Part shown: piece by piece, positions 40,633 through 47,121 of the stretch
How the letters are laid out: each line of letters begins with the position of its first letter
How positions within the stretch are numbered: the stretch's first letter is position 1
NCBI RefSeq assembly: GCF_000820845.2
Contig: NZ_CBXV010000001.1
Coordinates: forward strand, 248,001 to 312,000
DNA length: 64,000 nucleotides
From: Pyrinomonas methylaliphatogenes
GTDB lineage: Bacteria > Acidobacteriota > Blastocatellia > Pyrinomonadales > Pyrinomonadaceae
Reading direction: 5' to 3'
Notes under the pieces: generated by a model
The model's input: the letters and a program-made list of their open reading frames with translations, nothing else
Told to the model about the DNA's origin: nothing
The model's database searches: none
Translations under genes and position numbers: made by a program

Positions 40633-41172
40633 ATGATGGGACGAGAAAGACTGCTGGATCGCGCCGCGCGAGTGCGTTTGCTTCTGATGGATTGCGATGG
40701 AGTGCTTACCGACGGGCGCATCTACCTGTTGCCGGACGGCGAAGAGATGAAAGCTTTCCATGTCCGTGATGGTCATGGATTGGTCATGTGGCATAGCGTT
40801 GGGGGGATCTCCGCGATCGTTTCCGGACGCTCATCTAAGGTGGTCGAACGTCGCGGGCACGAACTCGGCATAAGTTTCGTTCGCCAAGGAGTTGACGACA
40901 AGCTCGCGGAGCTCACGCGGATCTTGGCGCAGACGCGATTGAGTGCCGAACAGGCGGCGTTCATCGGCGATGATCTCGCTGATATTCCGCTCATGAAGCG
41001 AGTCGGGTTGGCCATCGCCGTGGCTGATGCGAGCGAAGAGGTGCGGCGAATCGCTCATTACGTTACGCGGCTTGCCGGCGGTCATGGTGCGGTTCGCGAA
41101 GTGACGGAACTCCTGTTGAAAGCTCAAGGCAAGTGGGCGGAAGCGTTGAATCATTATTTGGAAGAAAAGTAG
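40633..41172 (+). CDS. kdsC: Kdo-8-phosphate phosphatase
   Basis: 179 aa from ATG 40633 (40636 also possible). HAD-superfamily class C0: LLLMDCDGVLTDGRIYL with both catalytic Asp, GLVMWHSVGGISAIVSGRSS, VDDKLAELTRIL and FIGDDLADIPLMKRVGLAIAVADA, then RLAGGHGAVREVTELLL, which is the KdsC C-terminal signature. It removes phosphate from Kdo-8-P to give Kdo for KdsB. It completes the operon. Confidence 0.93.
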   Translation: MMGRERLLDRAARVRLLLMDCDGVLTDGRIYLLPDGEEMKAFHVRDGHGLVMWHSVGGISAIVSGRSSKVVERRGHELGISFVRQGVDDKLAELTRILAQTRLSAEQAAFIGDDLADIPLMKRVGLAIAVADASEEVRRIAHYVTRLAGGHGAVREVTELLLKAQGKWAEALNHYLEEK

Positions 41173-41244
41173 CTCGAAAGATCGAAGTTTGAGCTACAAT
41201 GGAGTTGGCCTTAGAGGCGATTAGTTGTTATTGGGTTTGGTCAT

Positions 41245-41625
41245 ATGATGAAAGATGTCGCCGATAGAAAGACCGTGCTTTTCGTCGACGATACGGCCGA
41301 TACGCGAGACCTCGTCACGTTCAGTCTGAGTCGCGAGGGGTTCAATGTGGTGACGGCGCAGACGGCGGAGGAAGGGCTCGCGCTCGCCCATCGCGGGGAG
41401 TTCGCCCTCATCCTGCTTGACATAGGGTTGCCGGATATGGACGGGCTCGAGCTGTGTCGCGAGATACGACGTTTCGATCAGCAAACGCCGATACTCTTCT
41501 ATACAGCGTTCGCCGATCTCTTGGACCATGAGGAGGCCAAGCGCGCCGGAGCGCAAGGGTGTCTACGTAAACCTGAGGATACTTCGCGGCTCGCGCAGGT
41601 CGCGCGGATGATGGTCGGCAAGTGA
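41245..41625 (+). CDS. single-domain response regulator (CheY-like)
   Basis: 126 aa receiver only. VLFVDDTADTRDLV gives the acidic pocket, LILLDIGLPDMDG holds the phospho-acceptor Asp59, ILFYTAFADL contains the switch Thr, and GCLRKPEDTS has the conserved Lys. There is no output domain, so it should signal by protein contact. No kinase is near. Just upstream, the hairpin-forming AGCTC...GAGCT pair at 41171-41195 follows the kdsC stop. Confidence 0.9.
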   Translation: MMKDVADRKTVLFVDDTADTRDLVTFSLSREGFNVVTAQTAEEGLALAHRGEFALILLDIGLPDMDGLELCREIRRFDQQTPILFYTAFADLLDHEEAKRAGAQGCLRKPEDTSRLAQVARMMVGK

Positions 41626-41654
41626 GCCCTAATTTTAGACCGAACCATCTCCCA

Positions 41655-41683
41655 TTGACAGTTAGCCCCGTTCTGAGTATCCT
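41655..41683 (+). promoter_or_regulatory. sigma-70 promoter of tRNA-Gly
   Basis: TTGACA (41655-41660), exactly 17 bp, then TATCCT (41678-41683). The predicted RNA start is near 41690, 25 nt before the mature tRNA. This is one of the best-matching promoters in the window. Confidence 0.7.
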
Positions 41684-41714
41684 TACCATCTTCCTTGGTA
41701 GATCCTTCGAGCGA

Positions 41715-41789
41715 GCGGGTGTGGCGCAACGGTAGCGCAACAGCTTCCCAAGCTGTGGGTTGCGGGTTCGAATCCCGTCACCCGCTCCA
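41715..41789 (+). tRNA. tRNA-Gly (anticodon CCC)
   Basis: The acceptor stem GCGGGTG pairs with CACCCGC; the D-arm is GCGC-loop-GCGC; the anticodon stem ACAGC/GCTGT encloses the loop TTCCCAA with anticodon CCC; the T-arm is GCGGG-TTCGAAT-CCCGT. The discriminator base is T at 41786 and CCA is encoded at 41787-41789. It reads the glycine codon GGG. Confidence 0.95.
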
Positions 41790-41864
41790 GTGCGAACCTC
41801 AAGTCACTTAACTTTGACCGCAGAAGGCCTAGGATCGTTTTCTTCCCTCAATCGCTGCAGCGCC

Positions 41865-41950
41865 GTTTAGGCTTTATCGAAATGCTTCTATCGGTTGCGA
41901 TCGGCGCCCGAGCGGCAATCGAACGAGGGATGACGTTTAGGCTTTGGCGA
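41865..41950. repeat. pair of short direct repeats, period 70 bp
   Basis: GTTTAGGCTTT occurs at 41865 and again at 41935 in the 176-bp spacer between the tRNA and pdxH; similarity decays after 11 bases. The spacing is like that of the other intergenic repeats in this window. Confidence 0.5.
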
Positions 41951-41965
41951 CGGCAGATCTTCAGG

Positions 41966-42613
41966 TCAAGGGGCGAGTCTTTTGATCTCCCACGTTGGGC
42001 CGTCCTTGAGGTATAGGATTCTGTCATGTAGCCTATTCTCTCTTCCTTGCCAGAACTCGAAGCTCGTCGGAACGAGACGATAGCCGCCCCAAAATGGCGG
42101 GCGCGGGACTTCGTTGCCGCGGAAGGATTCTTCCGCCTTGGCGAAAGCCTCTTCCAACGCGCGCCTCGACTCGATCACTTCGCTTTGATGGGAGATCCAC
42201 GCGGCGATCTGGCTCTCTCGCGGTCGGGTGCGGAAATATGCATCGGACTCTTCATCCGTAGTTCGTTCCGCGACCCCCTCGATTCTGACTTGCCTGTTCA
42301 GTTCCGGCCAGAACAGGAGCCCAGAAACGCGCGGGTTCTCGGCGATCTCTTTCGCTTTCCGACTGGCATAGTTCGTATAGAAGACCAATCCGCGTCTATC
42401 GAAACCGCGCAGTAGAACTGCTCTTATCGACGTGATCCCCTGCGCCGAAGCCGTCGCCAAGATCAACGCGTTCGGCTCAAGGACCTGGCTTTCGATGGCC
42501 TCCTTCAGCCAGAGCTCGAGCTGTTGAAACGGATCGCGATGAACGCTCGCCTCATCAAGCGGCTTCCCGGTATATTCGCGCCGGACCGTCAAGATGAAAT
42601 CCTGTATTGACAT
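41966..42613 (-). CDS. pdxH: pyridoxamine 5'-phosphate oxidase
   Basis: 215 aa from ATG 42613; the frame is open to 42634. Motifs: DPFQQLELWLKEAIESQ, NALILATASAQGITSIRAVLLRGFDRRGLVFYTNYASRKA with the FMN-contacting Arg and Lys, LLFWPELNRQVRIEGVAERT, and YFRTRPRESQIAAWISHQSEVI. The C-terminus ends in WEIKRLAP as in the family. It oxidises pyridox(am)ine phosphate to PLP with FMN. Confidence 0.93.
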   Translation of the reverse strand: MSIQDFILTVRREYTGKPLDEASVHRDPFQQLELWLKEAIESQVLEPNALILATASAQGITSIRAVLLRGFDRRGLVFYTNYASRKAKEIAENPRVSGLLFWPELNRQVRIEGVAERTTDEESDAYFRTRPRESQIAAWISHQSEVIESRRALEEAFAKAEESFRGNEVPRPPFWGGYRLVPTSFEFWQGRENRLHDRILYLKDGPTWEIKRLAP

Positions 42614-42697
42614 AAGCCGATCTTCGATCCTCATCTCTATAAGCTCGGACCGACCCGCAGGTCAAGTGTGGGTGATCGCAAGGTCCCACTCTCTGCG

Positions 42698-44038
42698 TCA
42701 AACCGAGAGCAGCACTCTTAAGTCACGAACGTTCGTCCCTGTCGGTCCGGTGATGATCGCATCGCCCAAGAGACGAAAGAAGGTGTAAGAATCGCTCCTT
42801 TCGAGAAAATCGCGCGCGTCCAATCCAGCAATGCGCGCGCGCGCTAAAGTCGTATCATCGCTTATCGCCCCCGCCGCTGGGCTGTTGCCATCGATGCCGT
42901 CCGTTCCCATTGAGAGGGCGAGAACATGTGGCGAAGCTTCTGCCGGGCGCGATAAGCCTTGCGCTTCAAACTCCAAAGCGCAACGCAGGGCCGTTTCCGC
43001 GTTGCGTCCGCCTTGACCATCTCCGCGTTTAGGGCAGCCGAACTCGCCGCCGGAAATCAAACATACTCGATAATGATCCCGTCTCCTTTCGCAAAGTCGG
43101 CGGACGAGCTCCGCACATCCTTCTTCGATCCTCTGTTCGACGATGTCGCTGGCAATCTGCGTGCTGAAGCCGCAGGCGCGCGCCTTCACCGCAGCCGCTT
43201 GAACCGCATCCGAGTTGCTCAGCAGAACGTAATGGCGGCGTAGCGCGCGACTCCCCGTATCTTGAACCTCTCGTTGTGCGATCGCCTTTCGAATCGCGTG
43301 AATGATCGAGGCGGGGAGCCGCGTTCCGAGTTCGTATTTGGTGATGATGGTCCATAGTTCAAGTTCGTCGGTTTGCGGTTGAGGGATCGTTGGGCCTGAG
43401 GCGACGTTCATCTCATCGCCGGAGTTAGTGTCGGAGATAATTAGCGTGACTTGGTCCGTATGCGGAGCTGCATCGCTCAATCTACCACCTTTGATCGCAG
43501 AGAAAGCGCGCCGCACGGCATTGATCTCCGCGATCGTCGCGCCGCATGTCGTCAGAACGAGATTAGCGGTGCGTAAGTCCTCCAATGAGATGAGTTCATC
43601 GCGCGGCCATTCCATCATCGCTGATCCGCCGCCTGAGACGAGGAAAAGAACCAAAGCTCTTCTTTCGTCCGCCTCGCGCAGTAGCGTTAGGGCGGCGCGT
43701 GCGGCTTCAAGGCTTTCGCGATTGGGGAGCGGATGGCCCCCGAGGAATATCCGCCATCGCCTCGATATCGGCTGAGCGGGCGGCGCGATCGAAGCCACTC
43801 CCGCGGTCAGTTGATCGCCTAGAATCGCATCGAGCGCCGCGGCCATTGGCCCAGCCGCTTTGCCGAGGGCGACAGCATAGATCGGGCGCGACGAGGAGAG
43901 GTCAAAAGTCGAATCGAAAATCCTCATCTTGCGATCTTTTACCGAAACGGCGCGGTAAACCGCTGCCTTGGCATCGACCGCTTGAAGCGCGTAAGCCAAG
44001 ATCTCGCGGGCCAGTTGGCGCAGATCATAAGTTTCCAT
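42698..44038 (-). CDS. glycerate 2-kinase (GckA/TtuD, MOFRL family)
   Basis: 446 aa from ATG 44038; the open frame to 44185 overlaps the resolvase relic and is not family-like. The N-terminal DUF4147 domain has VALGKAAGPMAAALDAIL and FLVSGGGSAMMEWP; the middle has LIISDTNSGDEMNVASGPT; the C-terminal MOFRL part has ISGGEFGCPKRGDGQGGRNAE and LSMGTDGIDGNSPAAGAISD. It phosphorylates D-glycerate to 2-phosphoglycerate. Confidence 0.9.
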   Translation of the reverse strand: METYDLRQLAREILAYALQAVDAKAAVYRAVSVKDRKMRIFDSTFDLSSSRPIYAVALGKAAGPMAAALDAILGDQLTAGVASIAPPAQPISRRWRIFLGGHPLPNRESLEAARAALTLLREADERRALVLFLVSGGGSAMMEWPRDELISLEDLRTANLVLTTCGATIAEINAVRRAFSAIKGGRLSDAAPHTDQVTLIISDTNSGDEMNVASGPTIPQPQTDELELWTIITKYELGTRLPASIIHAIRKAIAQREVQDTGSRALRRHYVLLSNSDAVQAAAVKARACGFSTQIASDIVEQRIEEGCAELVRRLCERRRDHYRVCLISGGEFGCPKRGDGQGGRNAETALRCALEFEAQGLSRPAEASPHVLALSMGTDGIDGNSPAAGAISDDTTLARARIAGLDARDFLERSDSYTFFRLLGDAIITGPTGTNVRDLRVLLSV

Positions 44039-44127
44039 CGTGACCGATAGCCCTAAGCCTACGATTGAAGTGCAAGCCATATTCTCACATAAAATTCGCA
44101 GATTGCGTCGCAAAATCCGCGATAGTT

Positions 44128-44417
44128 CCACTCGCTCACCGATCGCATCGACACGACGAGCGCCGCGGGCAAGCTCGTGTTCCATATCTTCGCCGCGCTC
44201 GCCGAGTTCGAGCGCGAGCTGATCCGCGAACGGACGCGCGCCGGGCTAGTGGCGGCGCGCGCGGGGGCGCGTCAGCGGTCGGCCTCGCATCCTCGCCGCG
44301 GAGCGGTTGGAGATGGCGCGGGCCGCGCTCACCTCGGGCCAGAGCGCGCGGCAAGTGGCCCGGGCGCTCGGCGTCAGCGAGCGGACCATCCGGCGCTACT
44401 GTCGAGGATCCCGGTGA
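44128..44417 (+). pseudogene. resolvase/invertase-family recombinase remnant
   Basis: The frame starting HSLTDRIDTTSAAGKLVFHI and then FAALAEFERELIRERTRAGL is the end of the catalytic domain of a Tn3-type serine recombinase. It breaks into another frame in the G-rich run near 44261-44267, after which RPRILAAERLEMARAAL and ARQVARALGVSERTIRRYC give the C-terminal helix-turn-helix, ending at TGA 44415-44417. The N-terminal half with the catalytic Ser is missing (an in-frame stop lies just upstream). This is a relic of a mobile element and too degraded to act. Confidence 0.85.
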
Positions 44418-44520
44418 GACCTGCGAGCTTCTCTACTGCCGAGGCCTCAGTCTCCGAGGCCTGCGAGCTGAGAGCCTCTTCTGGTGGCCACCAGCGAGGT
44501 CTTCGCTACTGTCGTAGGGC
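44395..44520. repeat. recurring short motifs at the 3' end of the resolvase relic
   Basis: CGCTACTGTCG occurs at 44395 and 44504, with the variant CTCTACTGCCGAGG between them at 44431. CCTGCGAGCT occurs at 44420 and 44460. GAGGCCT appears twice near 44441-44459. The pattern is suggestive of element-end or recombination-site sequence or of slipped duplication. Nothing in it is a recognised res site. Confidence 0.4.
44481..44494. other. perfect 14-bp palindrome
   Basis: CTGGTGGCCACCAG at 44481-44494 is an exact palindrome. The flanking CCTC (5') and GAGG (3') extend it imperfectly. It may be an operator or part of the decayed recombinase element; no binding protein can be named. Confidence 0.4.
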
Positions 44521-44553
44521 GAACGATAGCTGAACGGATTTCACGCCAGACCA

Positions 44554-44582
44554 TTGACAAGCGCAGGTATCATGGATAGGAT
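44554..44582 (+). promoter_or_regulatory. candidate sigma-70 promoter without an evident gene
   Basis: TTGACA (44554-44559), 17 bp, TAGGAT (44577-44582). The predicted RNA start is near 44589. No convincing gene follows before comEA at 44901, so it would drive a leader of about 310 nt, or a small RNA. Confidence 0.4.
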
Positions 44583-44611
44583 ACGCGCGGCTTAGTCCGG
44601 CGCGGGCTAGC

Positions 44612-44639
44612 CATGAGACGAGCTAGCTACTCTCTCATG
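44612..44639. repeat. inverted repeat with a palindromic loop
   Basis: CATGAGA (44612-44618) is matched by TCTCATG (44633-44639). The loop contains AGCTAGCT, itself a palindrome. It lies about 23 nt downstream of the predicted start of the promoter at 44554, so it would be a hairpin near the 5' end of that RNA. Confidence 0.4.
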
Positions 44640-44796
44640 TTGACGGGGTTGACGCTGCTGATCCCGCCCGCGCCGCACCACTGCAGCAGCGGCTCTGTGA
44701 CGCAGCGGAGAGATGACGATGCACCACCACCAACCACCATCCATCTATCTCAGCGATCAAGGAACCTCAGGGAGCGCTCGAGGGAAAGCGCCCGCG

Positions 44797-44887
44797 ATTT
44801 CCACAGAGTTTGTGGAAAAGTCTGTGGAAATCTGCCCTTTGAAAGTTACAAGTTTATGAAAAATTTGGACTTCTAGCATTTTGCACA
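44797..44887. other. cluster of four DnaA-box-like 9-mers beside an AT-rich segment
   Basis: Against the loose box TTWTNCACA: ATTTCCACA at 44797-44805 (one mismatch), TTTTCCACA on the minus strand at 44811-44819 (match), ATTTCCACA on the minus strand at 44823-44831 (one mismatch) and TTTTGCACA at 44879-44887 (match). Between the third and fourth lies an AT-rich run (44838-44880), unusual in this GC-rich DNA. This would fit a small replication origin or another DnaA target. No dnaA or dnaN gene is adjacent, so it is a candidate only. Confidence 0.35.
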
Positions 44888-44900
44888 CGATCGCGGCAAA

Positions 44901-45317
44901 ATGGATAAGTCGTTCGGATTCAAACATTTGACTATTACGACCGGGGCATTCCCGGCACTAATCCTGTTTTTCTTTGTCCTGCCTCTTTGTTTTCTAGGGC
45001 CAACTGCTTGTGCTCTTTTATCTCCCTCAGCAAGGAAGCTGTCTGAGGCGAAAACAGATGTGGTCTCGACCCCGAGTGACTTAGCCGTTACTCAGGGCAG
45101 CTTGCCAAATGAATCATCCAATTTGCGCGTCAATATCAACAAAGCGACGCAAAGCGAATTGGAGAGGCTGCCCGGCATAGGGCCTGCCCTCGCTGCTCGC
45201 ATTATCGAATATCGCCAGCGCTACGGCCCTTTCCGTCGTCCGGAAGAGATCATCTTAGTTCGCGGATTCAGTGAACGGCGTTTCTATCAACTGAAGCCTT
45301 ACATCACCGTCGAGTAA
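44901..45317 (+). CDS. ComEA-like helix-hairpin-helix DNA-binding protein
   Basis: 138 aa. A hydrophobic N-terminus (residues 14-38, including ILFFFVLPLCFLG) acts as leader or anchor, then a Ser/Thr-rich linker and a tandem helix-hairpin-helix domain at residues 73-138: VNINKATQSELERLPGIGPA, ARIIEYRQRYGPFRRPEEI and FSERRFYQLKPYITV. This is the ComEA DNA-receptor fold used in uptake of transforming DNA; family members without uptake roles exist. No ribosome site is obvious, and the gene follows the DnaA-box-like cluster directly. Confidence 0.82.
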   Translation: MDKSFGFKHLTITTGAFPALILFFFVLPLCFLGPTACALLSPSARKLSEAKTDVVSTPSDLAVTQGSLPNESSNLRVNINKATQSELERLPGIGPALAARIIEYRQRYGPFRRPEEIILVRGFSERRFYQLKPYITVE

Positions 45318-45424
45318 TGTCTATCCTTGGCCTCAGAAACAGCGACCTCTAGCAGATTAGGTCGTTCGACCCGCAAAATTCTTGACTTCCTCCTTGGAGC
45401 TAAAGCCTAGAAGTTCTTTCGAAC

Positions 45425-45605
45425 GACTTAGCTCTATTTTCGCCTTCCCATCTCCCGGGCTTGTGAGCGTTGGGGAACCGGACTAAGCGGGCGACTTTGT
45501 AGCTCTATCTTCTTTGGAGTGTTGTAACTTCTTCTTTTTCTTCTCCGTCTAAGCCGGCGACTTTGTAACTCTATTTTTCGCCTCTACGTCTCCCAGAGCC
45601 GGGCT
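45425..45605. repeat. decayed tandem array, period 66-68 bp, between comEA and the MFS gene
   Basis: Three related segments begin at 45425, 45493 and 45559 with GACTT and continue GCTCTAT/ACTCTAT. The second and third share the stretch from CTAAG through GGCGACTTTGTA to CTCTAT with two mismatches; the first and third share CTATTTT, CGCC and the later TCTCCC/GGGC. The whole gap 45318-45641 (324 bp) has no gene and is rich in TTC/CTT runs. Confidence 0.6.
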
Positions 45606-45630
45606 GAAAGAGTGCGCGTGGCGGTCGCAC
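45606..45630 (-). terminator. weak candidate terminator after the MFS gene
   Basis: On the minus strand GTGCG/CGCAC (45630-45612) form a five-base stem with a nine-base loop, followed by TCTTTC. The stem is short and the T-run is interrupted, so it is only a suggestion. Confidence 0.25.
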
Positions 45631-45641
45631 CGTCTTTAAGA

Positions 45642-46859
45642 TTATCGGGCTTCGCCTTCATTTAGAGCGGCGATGATCAGCGGGACGGCGAGCAGTTGCA
45701 CGATGATCGAAACTGTGACCAGCAAAAAGATCGAGCGATCGTAAAGGTATCCGAGCAACAAACTGCCCAGAAACCAAGCGAACCCGTAACCTGCGTCGAA
45801 GATGCCGTAAGCCGATCCGCGCCTCGTAGGTGGAACCATATCGGCGATCGCGGCGCGCATCAACGATTCTTGCGCTCCCATGCCGAATCCCCAGAGACCA
45901 ACGCCCAACGCTGCCCAAACGAAGCCGCCGTAGAAGGCTAGCGGCGCGAACATCGCGGCAAGCAGCACGCTCGCGGCGAGCACAGTGAAGCCGATCCGAT
46001 CGAACAATCTGCCGAGCACCAACGCGGCCAACGCATCTATGCCCATCGCGACGGCATAAAGTAGTGGGATTGAGCCGTTGGAGACGACCGCTGTGCGCTC
46101 GAAATGGTACGCGATGAGCGAAAAATCGGCGTACCCGATGGCGACCAAGGCGAAAGCGAGCAGGTAGATCCAGAAACGACGATCGAGCCCTTGGGTCTCG
46201 AGTCTAGCGGTTACGGGTTCAAGATCTTGCGGGCGTGGGTAGAGAGCGCGCGCAACCGTTAACGTTGCAAGCGACAGAAGCGCTGGCGCGAGCAGGATGA
46301 GGAAACTTAGTCGGTAGTCGTTCTTGAGATAGAGCACGAGCGCGACGACCAAGGGACCGAACGTTGCGCCGATCTGGTCCATCGCTTCATGCACGCCGAA
46401 CCCCCAGCCGCGTCCCGTTTCGCTGGCAGCGTGCGAAAGCATCGCATCGCGCGCTGGCGTGCGAATGGCGCGCCCGGCCCTCTCCAAGATGAGCAACGCC
46501 GCTGCCGCTTGCCAGTTGTGTGCTAAAGCGAGCGCGGGCACGGCTAATAGATTGATCGCGTAACCGATGAAGGTGATCGTCCAGTAGCGATGCAGGCGAT
46601 CGCTGAGGTAGCCTGAAAGAAGGCGCAAGCCGTAGCCGGCGAATTCGCCGAAACCGGCGACGAACCCGACGACCGTTGCGCTCGCGCCGAGTAGGCTCAA
46701 ATATGGACCAGCGATGCTGCGCGCGCCTTCGTAGGTCGCATCGGCGAACAGACTGACGACGCCAAGCAAGAGAATGAATCTAATCGCCGACCTCTTCGCC
46801 GTCGCGGTCCGTTCGGCAGCGCTCGAAGCCGCAAGATCTTGTCCCACTTCACCGCTCAT
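45642..46859 (-). CDS. MFS transporter
   Basis: 405 aa with twelve probable membrane segments. The N-terminal half includes LFADATYEGARSIAGPYLSL, the loop motif GYLSDRLHRYW, and RAGRAIRTPARDAMLSHA; the second half includes GRLFDRIGFTVLAAS and GFGMGAQESLMRAAIADMVP. The type resembles MFS families often annotated as drug or sugar exporters; the substrate is unknown. The 244-bp spacer to the efflux operon carries a copy of the end of the RND gene. Confidence 0.82.
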   Translation of the reverse strand: MSGEVGQDLAASSAAERTATAKRSAIRFILLLGVVSLFADATYEGARSIAGPYLSLLGASATVVGFVAGFGEFAGYGLRLLSGYLSDRLHRYWTITFIGYAINLLAVPALALAHNWQAAAALLILERAGRAIRTPARDAMLSHAASETGRGWGFGVHEAMDQIGATFGPLVVALVLYLKNDYRLSFLILLAPALLSLATLTVARALYPRPQDLEPVTARLETQGLDRRFWIYLLAFALVAIGYADFSLIAYHFERTAVVSNGSIPLLYAVAMGIDALAALVLGRLFDRIGFTVLAASVLLAAMFAPLAFYGGFVWAALGVGLWGFGMGAQESLMRAAIADMVPPTRRGSAYGIFDAGYGFAWFLGSLLLGYLYDRSIFLLVTVSIIVQLLAVPLIIAALNEGEAR

Positions 46860-47023
46860 CGCACGTGCATCCTACAGATCCCCCCTTTCGCTTTCAAGTC
46901 GATAGCTATCCGGGGCAATATCACATCGCGCCGTCAACGCCATGCTTACGGGCGACTGAAGACTGCATCGAACCGATTATACCGGAAGCGATTTTCGGGC
47001 CACCTTCTGCGATGGCGGCTGCG

Positions 47024-47121
47024 TTGTGCGCTTCAATTCCTCTCTTCTTCAAGCGCATATCCTCGATCGCCCGCACGGCGGCCAGACTGCTGCATTGTGC
47101 ACTTCAATTCTTCTCTTCTTC
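47024..47121. repeat. 71-bp offset duplication of the RND gene's 3' end
   Basis: TTGTGC(G/A)CTTCAATTC(C/T)TCTCTTCTTC occurs at 47024-47050 and at 47095-47121. The second copy is the end of the RND gene: read on the minus strand it encodes the C-terminal Leu-Glu-Glu-Glu-Lys-Asn and stop. The first copy, downstream of the stop on that strand, keeps the Glu-Glu-Glu-Arg-Asn-stop pattern. Two of 27 bases differ. Confidence 0.7.

Larger units (their letters stand above)
44418..44900. other. intergenic stretch without a convincing gene
   Basis: These 483 bp hold the motif repeats near 44395-44520, a perfect 14-bp palindrome, a promoter-like pair at 44554-44582, an inverted repeat at 44612-44639 and the DnaA-box-like cluster at 44797-44887. 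An ORF at 44613-44876 (87 aa) can be read, but it is Ser/Arg/Pro-rich without family similarity. The 3' part becomes clearly AT-rich compared with the rest of the window. Confidence 0.6.

Noticed and set aside
44177-44533. The uninterrupted 118-aa frame over the resolvase relic as an intact recombinase
   Set aside because: It carries only the end of the catalytic domain and leaves the helix-turn-helix in another frame; the part after the shift has no recombinase similarity.
44613-44876. An 87-aa ORF downstream of the resolvase relic as a gene
   Set aside because: It has no family similarity, a Ser/Arg-rich low-complexity middle, lies across the DnaA-box-like sites, and its start overlaps the inverted repeat.
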